Below, in pieces: positions 1 to 10,899 of a stretch of 64,000 nucleotides of DNA. A program made the position numbers and the translations under genes. How positions within the stretch are numbered: position 1 is the stretch's first letter; every line of letters starts with the position of its first letter. The notes below the pieces were generated by a model, which saw only the letters and a program-made list of their open reading frames with translations, searched no databases and was not told the origin of the DNA. This DNA is from Xanthostigma xanthostigma (taxonomy: Eukaryota > Arthropoda > Insecta > Raphidioptera > Raphidiidae), in assembly GCA_963575645.1 (NCBI GenBank), contig OY754469.1, forward strand, positions 48,194,753 through 48,258,752, read 5' to 3'.

Positions 1-951
1 AAAATTAAACTACTGAACACATTTTAGTGAATTTAAATAGGGTTCTGGTCTGATAGTAAACAAAGTGAATAAAATATAACCCAAGGCAATCCGACCAAAA
101 TTGCGATCTGTAGAATCGTGACGTACATACGTACAGACTACAGACCAACCGACAACTGCTGTTTGTGATTTTCAATTACAATTTTAATAGTATTTATGAA
201 CTCGAATTGATTTGAAAATGGTTCTATTTTACAGATTAGAATCTCCTCTTTTCAAAAAGCTTCAATTTGAATGGATTTCGTGTGAAATTAACTTAGATAT
301 AACTTCTTATATGAACGAAAGTCAGCTCTGACGCACAAAGCGATAATAAAGCACATACCGCTAGTTTAGCGGTATGTGCAATAAATAAATAAAATTATCG
401 ACCAATTTTATACAGTCTGAAAAAATTGCTCGATAATTTTATTTATCTATTCAATTTATTTATCTATTTATCTATTCAGACGTTAATCTAAGATTTGAAA
501 ATTATTATAAGTTTTGGATTTTGGTCTATACTTTAATTTTTCAGTAATATAATATAATGGATCCAAACTAGCCTTGTAAATCTTCAAATATTAAAAAAGA
601 GGTTATCAATTCGACATAAGGAAGCACCATTTACACCTGAAAAATAATTTATCAAAATGCCAATCGAAATCATAGGCGTTCCATTTTTTTTTTTGGCGGA
701 AATTAAGTGATGTTTATCTACTATTTTATTTGTCCTGTTAGTACAAATGAGTCGTGTTCATATTAACCCATGATGTTTGTTTTTGTATTGTTTAAAATTA
801 AATTTACATAATTGTGAAATCCAATATTGTTGTTTAAAATTCATTAATATTAATTTTATATTAATGGAATAAATGCACCTATTTACGATTGCAAATAGGA
901 CAGCGTTGATATTTATGTAATACTATGATATCACCAAAAAAGTTAATATAA
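1..951. other. AT-rich non-coding stretch
   Basis: No credible coding frame or RNA gene is visible. It holds a perfect inverted repeat at 351-379 (13-bp arms, 3-base spacer) directly before the foldback-family repeat at 381-500. The rest is low-complexity A/T sequence. Confidence 0.6.
381..500 (+). repeat. Foldback-type short repeat, family F, copy 1
   Basis: Contains the family signature ATTATCGACCAATTTT, a nearby inverted partner (CGATAATTTTATTTAT), and the shared right end GACGTTAATC(T/A)AAGATTTG. The same signature occurs at 4495-4625, 5925-5985, 16740-16862 and 35640-35770. The inverted halves suggest a foldback element. No open frame and no superfamily assignment. Confidence 0.6.
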
Positions 952-1177
952 TAGTACTAACAGACGGTCGTACTTGGTTCGAAGCGGACAGCGGATCTGG
1001 TCCGCTCCGTACCAAATCTGTTCGTCTGTAGAGTAGTCTGCGTGTCCGCCCGGTTCGATGGGATGCACGTCGTACTTGGTCCGGTCCGGTACAATATCCG
1101 AGCGTGTGTATAGCAGTACGACGGACTTGATACATATAAAAATATAACGACGTCATTGTAATTCAAAACGTTGTGCA

Positions 1178-1438
1178 CAATGCCGGATTTAGAGGTCTGG
1201 AGGCCTCGGGGCAACAAAGGAGTGAAGGCCCCCTGGCCCCAAATTATTTTCCAAATAAAATGGACAATTTTTTTCAGTCGATTTTTCCAATAAATAGATA
1301 AATCCAGTTCCCGAAGTAAATCACTTTCAATGCTCAGGAAATTTGAATTTTTTTTTCAAAGTCTCTATTGTGGGGGTCCCTCTTTTGTGGTGGCCCCGGG
1401 GCTGTAGCCCCAGTTGCCCTCCCCTAAATACGGCCCTG
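1178..1438. mobile_element. hAT-type MITE nested in Harbinger element
   Basis: A perfect 8-bp target duplication, GTTGTGCA, lies at 1170-1177 and 1439-1446. The terminal repeats are CAATGCCGGATTTAG on the left and the complement of CAGGGCCGTATTTAG on the right, the common hAT 'CAGGG' end type. The 261-bp body is non-coding and G/C-richer than its surroundings. It sits inside the Harbinger derivative, so it inserted later. Confidence 0.85.
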
Positions 1439-1446
1439 GTTGTGCA

Positions 1447-1764
1447 ACATGACAGAAATTTTGACAGAACGCGAAGTTCTTGGTGGAGTATTGGTATTAT
1501 AAAAAGATTTCTCATGTTTGTGGGATCTATCAGATAAGTTATATTGTAACAGAGAAGCGCGTAACAACGCTCTAGAAATTCTTCAGGAGTGTTATTTAAA
1601 ATATGATCTTCGCTATCAAGCGATTTTATTAACTTCATATGACTAAATTCATCGCGATCTTTCAAATAGAATTTTGCCCACTCCTTTCTTTTCTTCCTTG
1701 TTTGTGGGGGCATTAACGTTGCCGCTAGAACTATCGCAATTTTCGTGCGCTTAATCATAGGCAT
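1447..1764 (-). pseudogene. Harbinger transposase N-terminal remnant
   Basis: The open frame starts at 1764 on the minus strand and reads through lysine/arginine-rich sequence, KEWAKFYLKDRDEFSHMKL and then a PEEFLE motif. This matches the layout of PIF/Harbinger transposase N-termini: basic segment, W-containing block, acidic 'EEF' helix before the DDE domain. No DDE catalytic domain follows. After about 106 codons the frame enters the hAT MITE at 1178-1438 and picks up meaningless proline/glycine-rich residues before stopping. The family assignment is inferred from motif pattern only, so confidence is moderate. Confidence 0.5.
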
Positions 1765-1939
1765 GATTACGTATCTGTGTACACAACGAGACTGACAGAT
1801 CCGGTCGTCTGTTGCAAGCAGCGGACTTGATCCGCCGTACCATGTCCGTTGTCGGACCGGACCAAGTTCGAGCGTCTGTTAGTACTATAAGCCATTTCAG
1901 ACAAAAAAGTTCTCAAATTACATAAGCAAGCTATAACGA

Positions 1940-3128
1940 TATAAAGCTATAACGGTGTTTTTTATATATAATAATGGTATACTTTTCATAACGGTTTATT
2001 ATTCTATTTATTTTTTCAAGATAGTTTCGTTAAATTTTTTTTTCCAAACTATATAGTTTCGGAAATCTTTTAAAATAAAACAAAAAAAATCAGCCGCTGT
2101 TTTGTTTTATGGATCTGTCAGAAATAAACTAGTTAGGCAAGCTTCGATTAATTTTTTTTTACGTGGAACATACTATGTAGGTAACCGAATAGCAAATATT
2201 ACCTGCGTCACCTCACGCGTCATTGGATTCAGCGTGTCAAAATCTACCGGGTAACTTTAATATAAACCCGTTCTGGGAGACTTCGATTTTGAAAATTTTT
2301 ACAAGGGGGAGCCGACGATTATTTTTTCATTTTAAATAAAGTGCAGTATCGACCGGAAATGTATAGAATATATGGTTTAAAATGACTTAGTCCTATGCAA
2401 AAAGTCATGCTGAATCGAATGAGCCTATCTAAAAGTCTGTAGCTATTGTAGTTTTTGAGTTATAGCGTTTTTAATTTTTTCATAAAAAAATTATAAAAAC
2501 GCGTGTTGCATTTTTGCAAAACGCATATGAAAACATGAACGTTTTGCGATATTTGGCGAAATATATAATTTTTTCAGATATGCTTAATAGTAACGTGTCT
2601 TATAGAAAAAAGTACGCTGAATCGATTGGGCCTACGCCCAAATTCGTATCTCGCTTAGTTTAGACGCTATGGCGGTTTAAAGTGTAAAAAAAATTAAACA
2701 CTTTAAAATGGCTATATCTCCTAAACCAAAAGAGATACAGAGTTGCGGCGGTCTCATCGGATTCAGCGTGATTTTTTCCATAAGTGTGATTAATATTAAC
2801 CGTATCGGAAAGCTCATAGTGCTTCAAAAAGTAGACGATTTGCGAAAACATCGAAAAACTTCAATTTTTTCAATTTTTTGAAAAATATAAAAGTGTCACG
2901 GATATGCCTGAATTTACGTGACCTTATAGAAAAAAGTCCGCTGAATCGAATGAGCAACTGTATCTCTTCTCGTTTCGGAGTTATGAGCATTAGAAAGTTT
3001 GAAAATTTCAAACTCGATTATCTCCGAAACTAGACAAGATACAGATACACGCGATATCAGAAATTTTATTTATAATCAAATATCAACATTTTTGAAGTTG
3101 GAATGGCCCCGTCGCCCAATTGGCTGGC
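1940..3128 (-). repeat. Dispersed repeat family H, copy split by an insertion
   Basis: 1940-2219 and 3048-3128 together match, in reverse orientation, the repeat at 41255-41935, and also 56345-57205 and 61940-62465. Shared landmarks are the 'CTAGTTATTTCTGACAGATCC'-like block and the terminal AGCCAATTGGGCGACGGG block (all in the sense of 41255). The two parts are separated by an 828-bp unrelated insertion at 2220-3047. No coding frame. The family type is unknown. Confidence 0.65.
2220..3047. mobile_element. Family G repeat block inserted in family H
   Basis: Flanked by CACGCG at 2214-2219 and 3048-3053. The uninterrupted family-H sequence at about 62364-62385 has a single CACGCG at this point, so this is an insertion with a 6-bp duplication. 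The inside is made of alternating direct and inverted units built around GCTGAATCGAATGAG and AGATACAG blocks. Related sequence occurs at 10900-11110 and 30120-30490. There are no obvious terminal inverted repeats and no transposase. A 6-bp duplication is typical of Polinton/Maverick elements, but nothing else supports that. Confidence 0.55.
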
Positions 3129-3470
3129 ATATTTTAGTATATATCATCAACTGTCTAAAGCCGTTTGTTTTTTTTTTTTTTAATTTTTATATGAGATAAG
3201 TTATCGAACATTGTCTGGGCTTTGAGAAACCCTGTATGAAGCTTGAGTGCGACGCAGCATCGCGCCGCGTCGTTTGCCTGTATTCACTGCAGCAGGTACT
3301 ACGATTGTATGCACGTATAAGTAATCCCTGTAATTTGAACCGACGCTAATATAAATTGAATCTAAACTCCAGTTTAAATACTTCGGTCGGATTCTCTGCA
3401 GGTTCCCCGACAGTTACTGGACTGCGTTCAAAATGAACTCTCCCACGTAGAATTATTGGTTCTGTGTCAT

Positions 3471-3890
3471 AAGTCCGCTTCACACGAGGCTGGATTTGCC
3501 GCTACACACGAGGCTAGAAACGCTGCTATAAGAGTTCTGCTAGCCGTCACTGCGGGCTGACCTGCTAGCTCACAAAATAGGTTTTAAAATTAGAACAGGG
3601 ACTACTTTCCCTGCTAGATTTGCTGCTAGATATGAGCAAGGAAGCAGTATCTTGTCACTTGAACAAACGCCCACAAACCAACATGGCGTCATTCTGCTCA
3701 GAGTCAGACAACAGACACGTTTTGGTCTGTGTTTATATTCGAACTGTCACTGCGCGCGCATCAGATCTATACACAAAACAAGCTTGAAAAATAGTTTCGT
3801 GCGAAGCGAGCACTTAACGGCAATCAAGAAAACCAGCGCTAGAAAACTAGTAGGCAAATCTAGCAAGGAATCTAGCGGTCCAGACTCTAA
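3471..3890 (+). mobile_element. Unclassified DNA-transposon-like repeat, family P, copy 1
   Basis: Begins with repeated CACACGAGGCT(A/G)GA blocks and ends with GCAAATCTAGCAAGGAATC, so it has loosely inverted subterminal repeats around 'GCTAGATTTG'. A reverse-oriented relative lies at 35232-35530 and shares the internal GTTTGTGGGCGTTTGTTC-like and AGATACTG blocks. No protein-coding potential. Subterminal arrays of this kind are typical of MITE-like DNA elements; the superfamily is not determined. Confidence 0.45.
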
Positions 3891-4494
3891 ATTAACAACT
3901 AAAACATATTTATTTAGTTTAAATCAATTTTTATATAAAGGTAATAAAAAGGGTAAATTATCCAGAGACCTGATGTCTCTTGTTTTTGATAAGGTCATTA
4001 ATGTCAGGTGTCTAAAATCCTCACTGGGTAGTTTCCGGTCGCGGGCTGGAGGACCGGATGCGGCCCTACGGGCCGTATCTTTGACATCCCTGGCTTAGAA
4101 TGTGATTAGTTGCAGGCTTCAATAAATATGATTATTCGATTATTTATCTGAGTTCAGAGTCAGACCCACGAGTGGTATTGCAACGCTTATAACAAACGTT
4201 GCATCTACTTCGATTGCTCTGTACCAGGATTTTGTTCTATATAAACTATATTATAACGTAGATATGGACTAAGTTCCAAAAAGATATTATTTTGTAGTGT
4301 ACTTATCTTATTACAGAAAATACATTTAACAGGTTAAATAGAATACTGTAATTGATTTTAAATACCTATAGTTTTACGTTGCGTTAGTTTTATCCGATTC
4401 TAGAACGTAATGTTCCATTTTTATTTAAAATAGAAAATCAAATATATATTTTTTCGTTCTGCCTTAATGTTCGTAATAAACAATTTTAGAGTTT
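3891..4494. other. Non-coding stretch
   Basis: An open frame at 3652-4098 runs through family P and a G/C-rich patch but has no recognisable domain. The patch at about 4020-4095 contains GGCCCTACGGGCCGTA and CATCCCTG, which resemble a decayed hAT end. The rest is A/T-rich with nothing assignable. Confidence 0.4.
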
Positions 4495-4625
4495 TTCAAT
4501 AAATAAAATTATCGACCAATTTTTCAGACAATATATTAATTATATTTTGTTAATATATTGTCTGAAAAATTGGTCGATAATTTTATTTATTGAAGAGTTC
4601 TAACCAGACGTTAATCAAAGATTTG
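4495..4625 (+). repeat. Family F foldback repeat, copy 2 (most complete)
   Basis: A near-perfect inverted repeat: CAATAAATAAAATTATCGAC runs into CAATTTTTCAGACAATATAT, and after a short A/T spacer the same sequence returns inverted at about 4550-4592. It is followed by the single-sided tail GAAGAGTTCTAACCAGACG. The hairpin could be a 3'-terminal structure of a longer element. Confidence 0.65.
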
Positions 4626-4769
4626 AATTTTAGAGTTTCACTTGCACAATATACAATGTTACTAATTGTTTTTTGTTTTGTTTCAGGTAAGTTCTAAAGT
4701 TTTCTACACGTCGTATAGCCGATTATATTTCACGTAAGTTTCAAGCTTCTAAATTTAATACAATTTGTA

Positions 4770-5160
4770 TTTTTACCCGAAGGAAGGGTTAGAAGTATAG
4801 CAGTCTATCAAAGTCTGTATTTACGGATGTTCCATCGTAGCGCCTAAACTATTCATCCGATTTTGATAAATAAGGTGTCAATCGATTCGTTATTATGATC
4901 TGGGTAACAAGGCTACATTTATTTTTGAATTTTGGTCCCAGGGGTGAGCAAATTGGAAACAAATAAAAAATAATTTCAGAAAAAAAAATTTTAATAAAAA
5001 TTAAGTTGAAAAACTAAAACCCGACTATGGTCCAGGTAACATAAGCTACATATTTTATTTTTGAATTTTGGGTCCCAGGGGTGAGCAAATTGAAAACAAG
5101 GTTCCCAGGACATATTCTCGTTCGCTTAGCCTCGGTATTCCTCGGCGAATACTGCCGGCA
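4770..5160 (+). repeat. Local direct duplication
   Basis: The block GGTCCCAGGGGTGAGCAAAT, with its flanks, occurs twice (about 4942 and 5081), each time preceded by GGTAACA..GCTACAT. The period is about 140 bp. It reads like a short repeat duplicated in tandem and then diverged; there is no coding content. Confidence 0.5.
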
Positions 5161-6210
5161 TTAAATATTGTGGGAAAAACAATTGTATAAACGTTTCTTT
5201 AAGATGTTGAGCTGCCTTGTTTGATAAACTGTACCTTACATTTTTGCTCTATTGAAGTGCCAATAATTCATACAAATATTATAACTTGATTCATTAAGGA
5301 AAACAAATTGTTTCAGATAATTCAACATTAATGATTTGCACTTTGTTTTGAGCGCCATAATTTTCCTGAAAGTAATTTATTGAACTGTATCGATAATAAA
5401 TCATTTTAAGTACTCGCATTAGCGGAAATTACAAAGAAATAATTTATGGATTAAATAGGAAACAAACTTTCAGTCTAAGTATATATATTAAAATAAATAT
5501 TGTTACGTCAATCAAACTTGCTTTAACGTTTCAAAAATTATAATGGTTTGTTTTAATCGACTAATTAAACAAATGGAATTATATAGAGATTTGATGTTTA
5601 CTGTGCTTGTAATTTATTGCTTTTTAATTTTCCTTTAACTGAATTAATGTTTTTTAATTTTAGTTATGGAGAGAAAAGTACGTAACAAATTAAAGTTGAC
5701 AATCAAAATACAATACACAGGGTTATTCAGTAGTATTTAAAGGCGTCCTTGTACTTTGTGGATGGACTTTAGAAGCATATATACATATTGTTAAACAAAA
5801 TTGTCGCAATAGATCAAGAGGAACAGATAAATTGTTAAAGAACGTCTTCAGAAAGCAAAAGATACAATTTATTTTGTAGATGCAATGGAAGTGATAGATT
5901 TATAGTAAGAAAAATTTCTTTGAATAAATAAAATTTTATTTATTTGAAGAGTTCTATTTAGACGTTAATCTAAGATTTGAACAATTCCTTTAATTGCAGT
6001 TGACTGGATAGATGTTTTTGATTATTTTGAAAATTTAGTACATTTGCTATAAATTTATATGTAACTAGTACAGATGTACTTCTTAATCACTCGTGTCTTC
6101 AAATAAATCAAAAAACAGCATTCAAAAGCCTGAGGATGAAACATTTAATAAAAAACTTTTATCGTGTGAGGATTCAGAATACACTGTCTTGTTTTGGATT
6201 TATATTAGTA
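5161..6210. other. A/T-rich non-coding stretch with a truncated family F copy
   Basis: 5925-5985 holds a truncated family F copy (AATAAATAAAATTTTATTTA, then AGACGTTAATCTAAGATTTG). Nothing else is assignable. Confidence 0.5.
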
Positions 6211-6806
6211 CTAGTGTGACCTGTGCGAATTATTCGCACTAAATAACTATAATAATTATCACTTTACAAAATTATTTTTTAAATATGATTGCAGGTATTC
6301 AATTCGTTTCTAATTTTGCACACTGCTTATAACGTTCTTCTTTTTGTTGTATTACAATATGAAGCTCAGATGACAGATCGAAGAAATATTTTACTAAAAT
6401 TGTCATATATAGAGGCGCAAGTAGCAAAAGCGTTGAGCTAAGCCGTCAAATGGCATCATGCAGCATTGCTGCGACGTTGTTCAGCGTTGCTCGCTGTTTC
6501 AAAATTAAAGCCGTCAGATGGCAGTATGCAGTATTGTGTCTGTTGTATCACAATATGAAGGTCAGATGACAGATCGAAGTATTGACGTTGTTTCAAAATT
6601 AAAGCCGTCAGATGGCAGACGTTGTTCAGCGTTGCTGTATTTTAATTAATTTACAAAAACAAAAGCAATAATAAATTTTTTAGTTGTCGATGTCAGTAGA
6701 GCAAGCAATTATCTGTAAAATGATATATAATTTATGTGGAGAAATTGTGAGGTTTTTTCTAAAAAGGGAGGCAAACATCTTAACCTTAGCGTATTAATAT
6801 ATATGA
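6211..6806 (-). mobile_element. Non-autonomous Helitron, family 1, copy 1
   Basis: Read on the minus strand it begins TCATATATATTAATACG, preceded by A, and ends CACACTAG, followed by T. That is the Helitron pattern of 5'-TC, 3'-CTRR and insertion between A and T, with no target duplication. Twelve bases before the CTAG end is a 17-base hairpin, GTGCGAAT-A-ATTCGCAC, the expected terminal hairpin. The inside carries several copies of GCCGTCAGATGGCAG in both orientations and no helicase. Copies 2 and 3 are at 24467-24963 and 63410-63990. Confidence 0.88.
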
Positions 6807-7773
6807 TACTCTAAAAATCAATAGCACAATTAGTAATCATTCTCTCAAATATTGTTTTTGTGAATCATAAATTTTCCAGTAAATATTTGGAGATGCATGT
6901 TTTTTAGTAAATATTATTTTTGCGTGAAATTAATTTCCTTTTTTAAAATAAACGGATAAATTTTAAGAAGCAAATATTTTTATATCGTCAGATTCGCACA
7001 ACACCAGAACATTTCAATATTTACGTTTCTACTCAACTGTGTTTTTTTAACACGTCCGTACAAATATTGTGCCATGTGTATTTTTAGGATAGCCGTAAAA
7101 CATTTCTTGTGTGTTTAAAAATTTCAACCGTAATATTATGAACTTTTGATACTCTGTGCACTTACTGGATGTCATAATATATGTCGTTATTTTTGATAGC
7201 CTTTCTGTAATTAACACAAACCAAATTTTGAAATTGAACTACTTTTAAAGAATAAAGAATAATTAATAATAATATTTTTATAAATATATTACAGTTAATA
7301 CATAATTTGCTGTCTTATAATTGAAATTGATGCACCCAACTTGGCATAGCCAGTGCTAGGGTAAATAACTTAATAGTTTCTTTACAGTTTACGGAATAAA
7401 AACTTAACAAATAAATAGCTATAGTCCGTTAGAATATTTTGAAACATCCATTTGTTGAAGATTAGAAAAATTTTATTGTTTAAACAATGTCATGACGACG
7501 GTTGATTTTTTAGATATGTCACTGTAACAATAAATGATAATTCAGCCACCGTGATAGTGGAAAAAATCACTTACTACACTGAAAACCTATTTTGGTATAA
7601 AAATTAAGGGTTTTATGATTAATTTATTGATTACAACAAACGAATGAACACATTTCTAGGAATCCCATTGTTAGGGTCTAAATAAGTTGTTACGCTATAA
7701 TGTGTTTTAATATAACAATGTAAACCAAACAAACCTTAAGAATTTCTATGTCATTAATTAATAGAAGTTCGCT
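6807..7773. other. A/T-rich non-coding stretch
   Basis: No coding frame, RNA gene or repeat boundary could be supported here. Confidence 0.5.
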
Positions 7774-8187
7774 ATACAGATGATTTTTAAGTTGATTCTT
7801 CTTTTTTAACAGCGTGTAGAAATCAAATATACGAACAAATATTTTAAGTAACTCAAAAATAAGAGAGAAACAGCCGTTCAAAGTTTATTTAAATTTTTTT
7901 TAAATTTAATTAATTCAAAAGCATGGCTACGACGCACTCATCTTTGTGTCCAACAAAACGGGGACAACTTCGAACAATTTCTGTGAATACTATATAATGA
8001 CATAACATTTTCATAGTGACATAACATAACGCCAGAACCGACCTCAAAATTTAATTAAACTTTGAAAGCCCGTTCCTCTTTCATTTTTGACTTTTGATAA
8101 AAAAAGTTACTTGAAATATTTGTTCGTCTATTTGATTTCTACACGCTGTTAAAAAAAAGAATCAACTTAAAAATCATCTGTATAGAG
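7774..8187. repeat. Foldback repeat
   Basis: About 95 bp at 7774-7870 recurs in inverted orientation at 8090-8187 with a few mismatches; key blocks are AACAGCGTGTAGAAATCAAA and GATTTTTAAGTTGATTCTT. The roughly 200-bp loop is unique sequence. Short open frames across the left arm are by-products of the repeat. Confidence 0.7.
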
Positions 8188-8604
8188 TTTAGACTGTACA
8201 TTTTGTTATTGGCGAGGAATTTATCATCAATAAGACAAATGATCGATCTAAAATCTTAAATAATGACATTCAGTTATTGGTTCGGTCAAAGAGTGGCGCG
8301 GTTATCGGTAAACGCGACCATTTTGAGAACGGTACAGCGGCAAATCTTATCGCCAAGTAGCGCTAACGAGATATTGATGTCTGTTTTCATTGCGCTTTGT
8401 GCTACACTATATACGAATATAATATGTAAACGATATCACAAACACACACACACAACCGTGTGTACTTATCTGTTTGTATGAATTTGTGCGGAGGAACCGG
8501 AAGATCCGCGCGTGGACCTTTGTGAAATGTTGGTGTTTCGATAGCGCGACACTCGTTTATTCTCTAGGGGTGTGCGAGTAGTAGATTTTTAATAGACATG
8601 GGAA
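8188..8604. other. Non-coding stretch with CA microsatellite
   Basis: Somewhat G/C-richer than its surroundings, with a short (CA)n run at about 8442-8454. A 72-codon open frame at 8263-8481 has no recognisable domain and ends in the microsatellite. Confidence 0.4.
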
Positions 8605-8926
8605 AATACGCGCCACGGATCTAGAAGGTTCGGAAGCTAGTCACAAACAGCGTCGCAAAGGCACATTTTAGAGCCGTTGTGACCCACACCACCTCCCAGC
8701 TACTTGCAAGGAACGTGCGCTCGTCGGTGATTGGATGTGATCGCTCGTTGCCTTTGTCACTTGTCGCTTTCCTGCTTTAAAGTACACTCGAGTAGGCTAT
8801 TGTCAAGCTGTTATTGTTATATTAGTTTTGTTGAGTTGCGAGTTTGTAGTTTTTCAACAGACTGTACAAGCGCAAGTCTGCATTCGCATCTAACTTCCGA
8901 GCCTTTTAGATTCGTGGCGCGTATTA
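8605..8926 (+). mobile_element. TA-flanked MITE, family M, copy 1
   Basis: The ends are inverted repeats of about 35 bp, AATACGCGCCACGGATCTAG and the complement of TAATACGCGCCACGAATCTA. The right side is followed by TA. A second, inverted copy at 44660-44982 has clear TA on both sides. Both copies keep a similar open frame over roughly 60 codons, but this follows from high nucleotide identity and looks like no known protein. Confidence 0.75.
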
Positions 8927-9787
8927 TAGCGTGGTATCGAGCGTCGGATGGGCTTAATTATTCCGGCCCGGGAGAACATACGGGGGTGTTTTGTCTGAAT
9001 TTGCGTGCGGCAAACAATAATTTCAGTGCGACAAATAAAGTTTTCGCACGCAAATGAAAATAGCTACTTTTCAACCGTAACAGCATGCGTAAAGATACCA
9101 CTTTTCCCGCATGAGTAATAAAAAAAAAATCCTTGAGTGCCATTTGTTAATTTTCTTAAGTTTTTGATTTGTTAATTATTTCCTAATTTAAAAAGCAAAT
9201 TAATGCTGAAACTATGTTCCTATCATAAGACTAATAAATAAAGAACTGAAATACTATTTTAGTTATATTGTAAATAAACAAAAAATAAACATATTTTAAA
9301 AAGGCCTACTATAGTCGGCCACGCGAGCACTCGTGTAAAAAAACAGGCGCGTGTACTGTAGTGTTAACTAACAACTCTATAGAGGAGTTCTACTGTATTT
9401 AAATTGCATGTACTGGCGAATATTCTATTTTGTCGATAGGGTTTAACACTGTCACCAGTGTTCTGTTACTGTTTGGGTATTCGAAAATTAAATTTATGGC
9501 CGCTGTTTACCTACTTTTCAACACTGTCGATATTTAAAGTTACATAATGTTGAATCCGGTTCTGGGTTGTGTCTGGATCAGTTCACAGAGCGTGTAATAT
9601 ATTCGGGATGACGAAGATCCAATTAAATTGGCTTGTTTGCCCTTACTTATTCCCACCATTCAATATATCCTCCGTTTGCACATACAAAGTGTTCTATTCA
9701 AGAAAGATTATCAACCAAAGGAGTTCAGTTTTTTTACTGATTACTAACCATTTTAAAAAGAATATTAAGAACACTGTGCTTGAAACA
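8927..9787. other. Non-coding stretch
   Basis: Short open frames at 8958-9143 (minus) and 9569-9826 (plus) are unrecognised. No mobile-element ends or RNA genes could be supported. Confidence 0.4.
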
Positions 9788-10105
9788 AAAATAAAGAATA
9801 GTTGCTTCTTACCACAACAGTTTTAATAGCGGATGTACATTTTGGAAGCTATATCTTCAGCAATCACTAAACTTAGTAATATCAGCCCGTAAAAATTTTA
9901 ATCTAAGGTTATCCTTAAAAAATAAATGAAACTCATTTGGCCGAAATATTAAGAGCACTGGGGTTGTACAAAAATAAAAATTAAGAATAGTTACTTCTTA
10001 CCACAACAGTTTTATTAGCGGATGTACATTTTGGAAGCTATACTCTCATCTTCAGCAATCACTGAAAGAATAGTTACTTCTTACCACAACAGTTTTAAAA
10101 CCGTA
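9788..10105 (+). repeat. Three-copy local direct repeat
   Basis: GAATAGTTRCTTCTTACCAC followed by AACAGTTTTA occurs at about 9797, 9977 and 10070. The first two copies continue together through TAGCGGATGTACATTTTGGA and TCTTCAGCAATCACT. The third is short, so the array looks like a tandem duplication with a truncated last unit. Confidence 0.65.
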
Positions 10106-10899
10106 AATTGATTCCTTCAAAACTTCCAAGAACTTTTTGTCCCTTGCGAGTTTTCAAAAAAATCTACGATTCGGCAGTAAAAAAATCATAGAAATTTCGA
10201 ATTTCAAATTTTGGACCGTGGATATCTAGGAAAATACGAAGCTTGGAGAAAAATGTTTGGGACAAACTTTTCATGTTTTTTCACGGCCAATCGAATGCTG
10301 ATGTGAAAAATGAGGATTCCCATTAAAGAAAAAAGTTGACCCTAAATGATCTTGAACCGTCGACTCAAGGTCAAAAGTGACCATGGCATCCGATGTCCCA
10401 CTTCGAACCAATCAACTTTGCCCTGAACCATTTTTCGATTTAACCTTATCCTGAAAAGATAATCGCATCCGAAGATTAAAATGACTCACTCTGTACTATA
10501 TACTTTATTTTTAGAGGCTTTTTAAATTTGAAAGAGATTGTATTCTGGACATCAAACGGACTTCTCGAAAAATTCACCAACACTGTTCTGAAACCGGGAC
10601 ACAAAGTAATCGACAGTCGGTATAATGTTGTAAAATACAATTCCAATATTACAACAAACTCGGAATCTATCAATTCACATGTCTGTTTGTCCATGCATGT
10701 ATGTTCTAGCATTGTCCTGCGTTTATCTGTCGGCACTTCTGAACGCCCGATGTCAGAGGCGGTGTTCCTTCTTAAAGTGCCATCGAAATAGAAGTTCTCG
10801 AAGTCTTGTTTGTGGCGGACTTTCTCAAATTTTTAAAGCTAATATGTCAAATAACTACAATGCGTTTTTTTTAACTATCTATAAAATGATAAACCGATC
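10106..10899. other. Non-coding stretch
   Basis: Overlapping open frames on both strands at 10476-10903 show no recognisable domain, and neither strand is favoured. The composition is less A/T-rich here, which may mark an old transposon. Confidence 0.4.

Larger units (their letters stand above)
952..1887 (-). mobile_element. PIF/Harbinger deletion derivative
   Basis: The ends are perfect 15-bp inverted repeats, TAGTACTAACAGACG and its complement, and similarity continues inward at lower identity (C-rich TTGGTYCG-like blocks). The element is flanked on both sides by TAA (949-951 and 1888-1890), the usual 3-bp PIF/Harbinger target. The minus-strand coding remnant inside (1447-1764) resembles the N-terminal region of Harbinger transposases, which supports the assignment. 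A hAT MITE (1178-1438) interrupts it; without that insertion and its target duplication the element would be about 667 bp, far too short to be autonomous. An alternative reading, an 8-bp palindromic target TAGTACTA with shorter ends, would point to hAT, but the coding trace favours Harbinger. Confidence 0.65.

Noticed and set aside
3652-4098. 148-codon plus-strand open frame
   Set aside because: It crosses the family P repeat and a hAT-like G/C-rich patch; the protein has no recognisable domain.
8731-9057. 108-codon frame whose first part is repeated at 44586-44855
   Set aside because: The shared protein part lies wholly inside the family M MITE, so conservation reflects nucleotide identity of the two copies.
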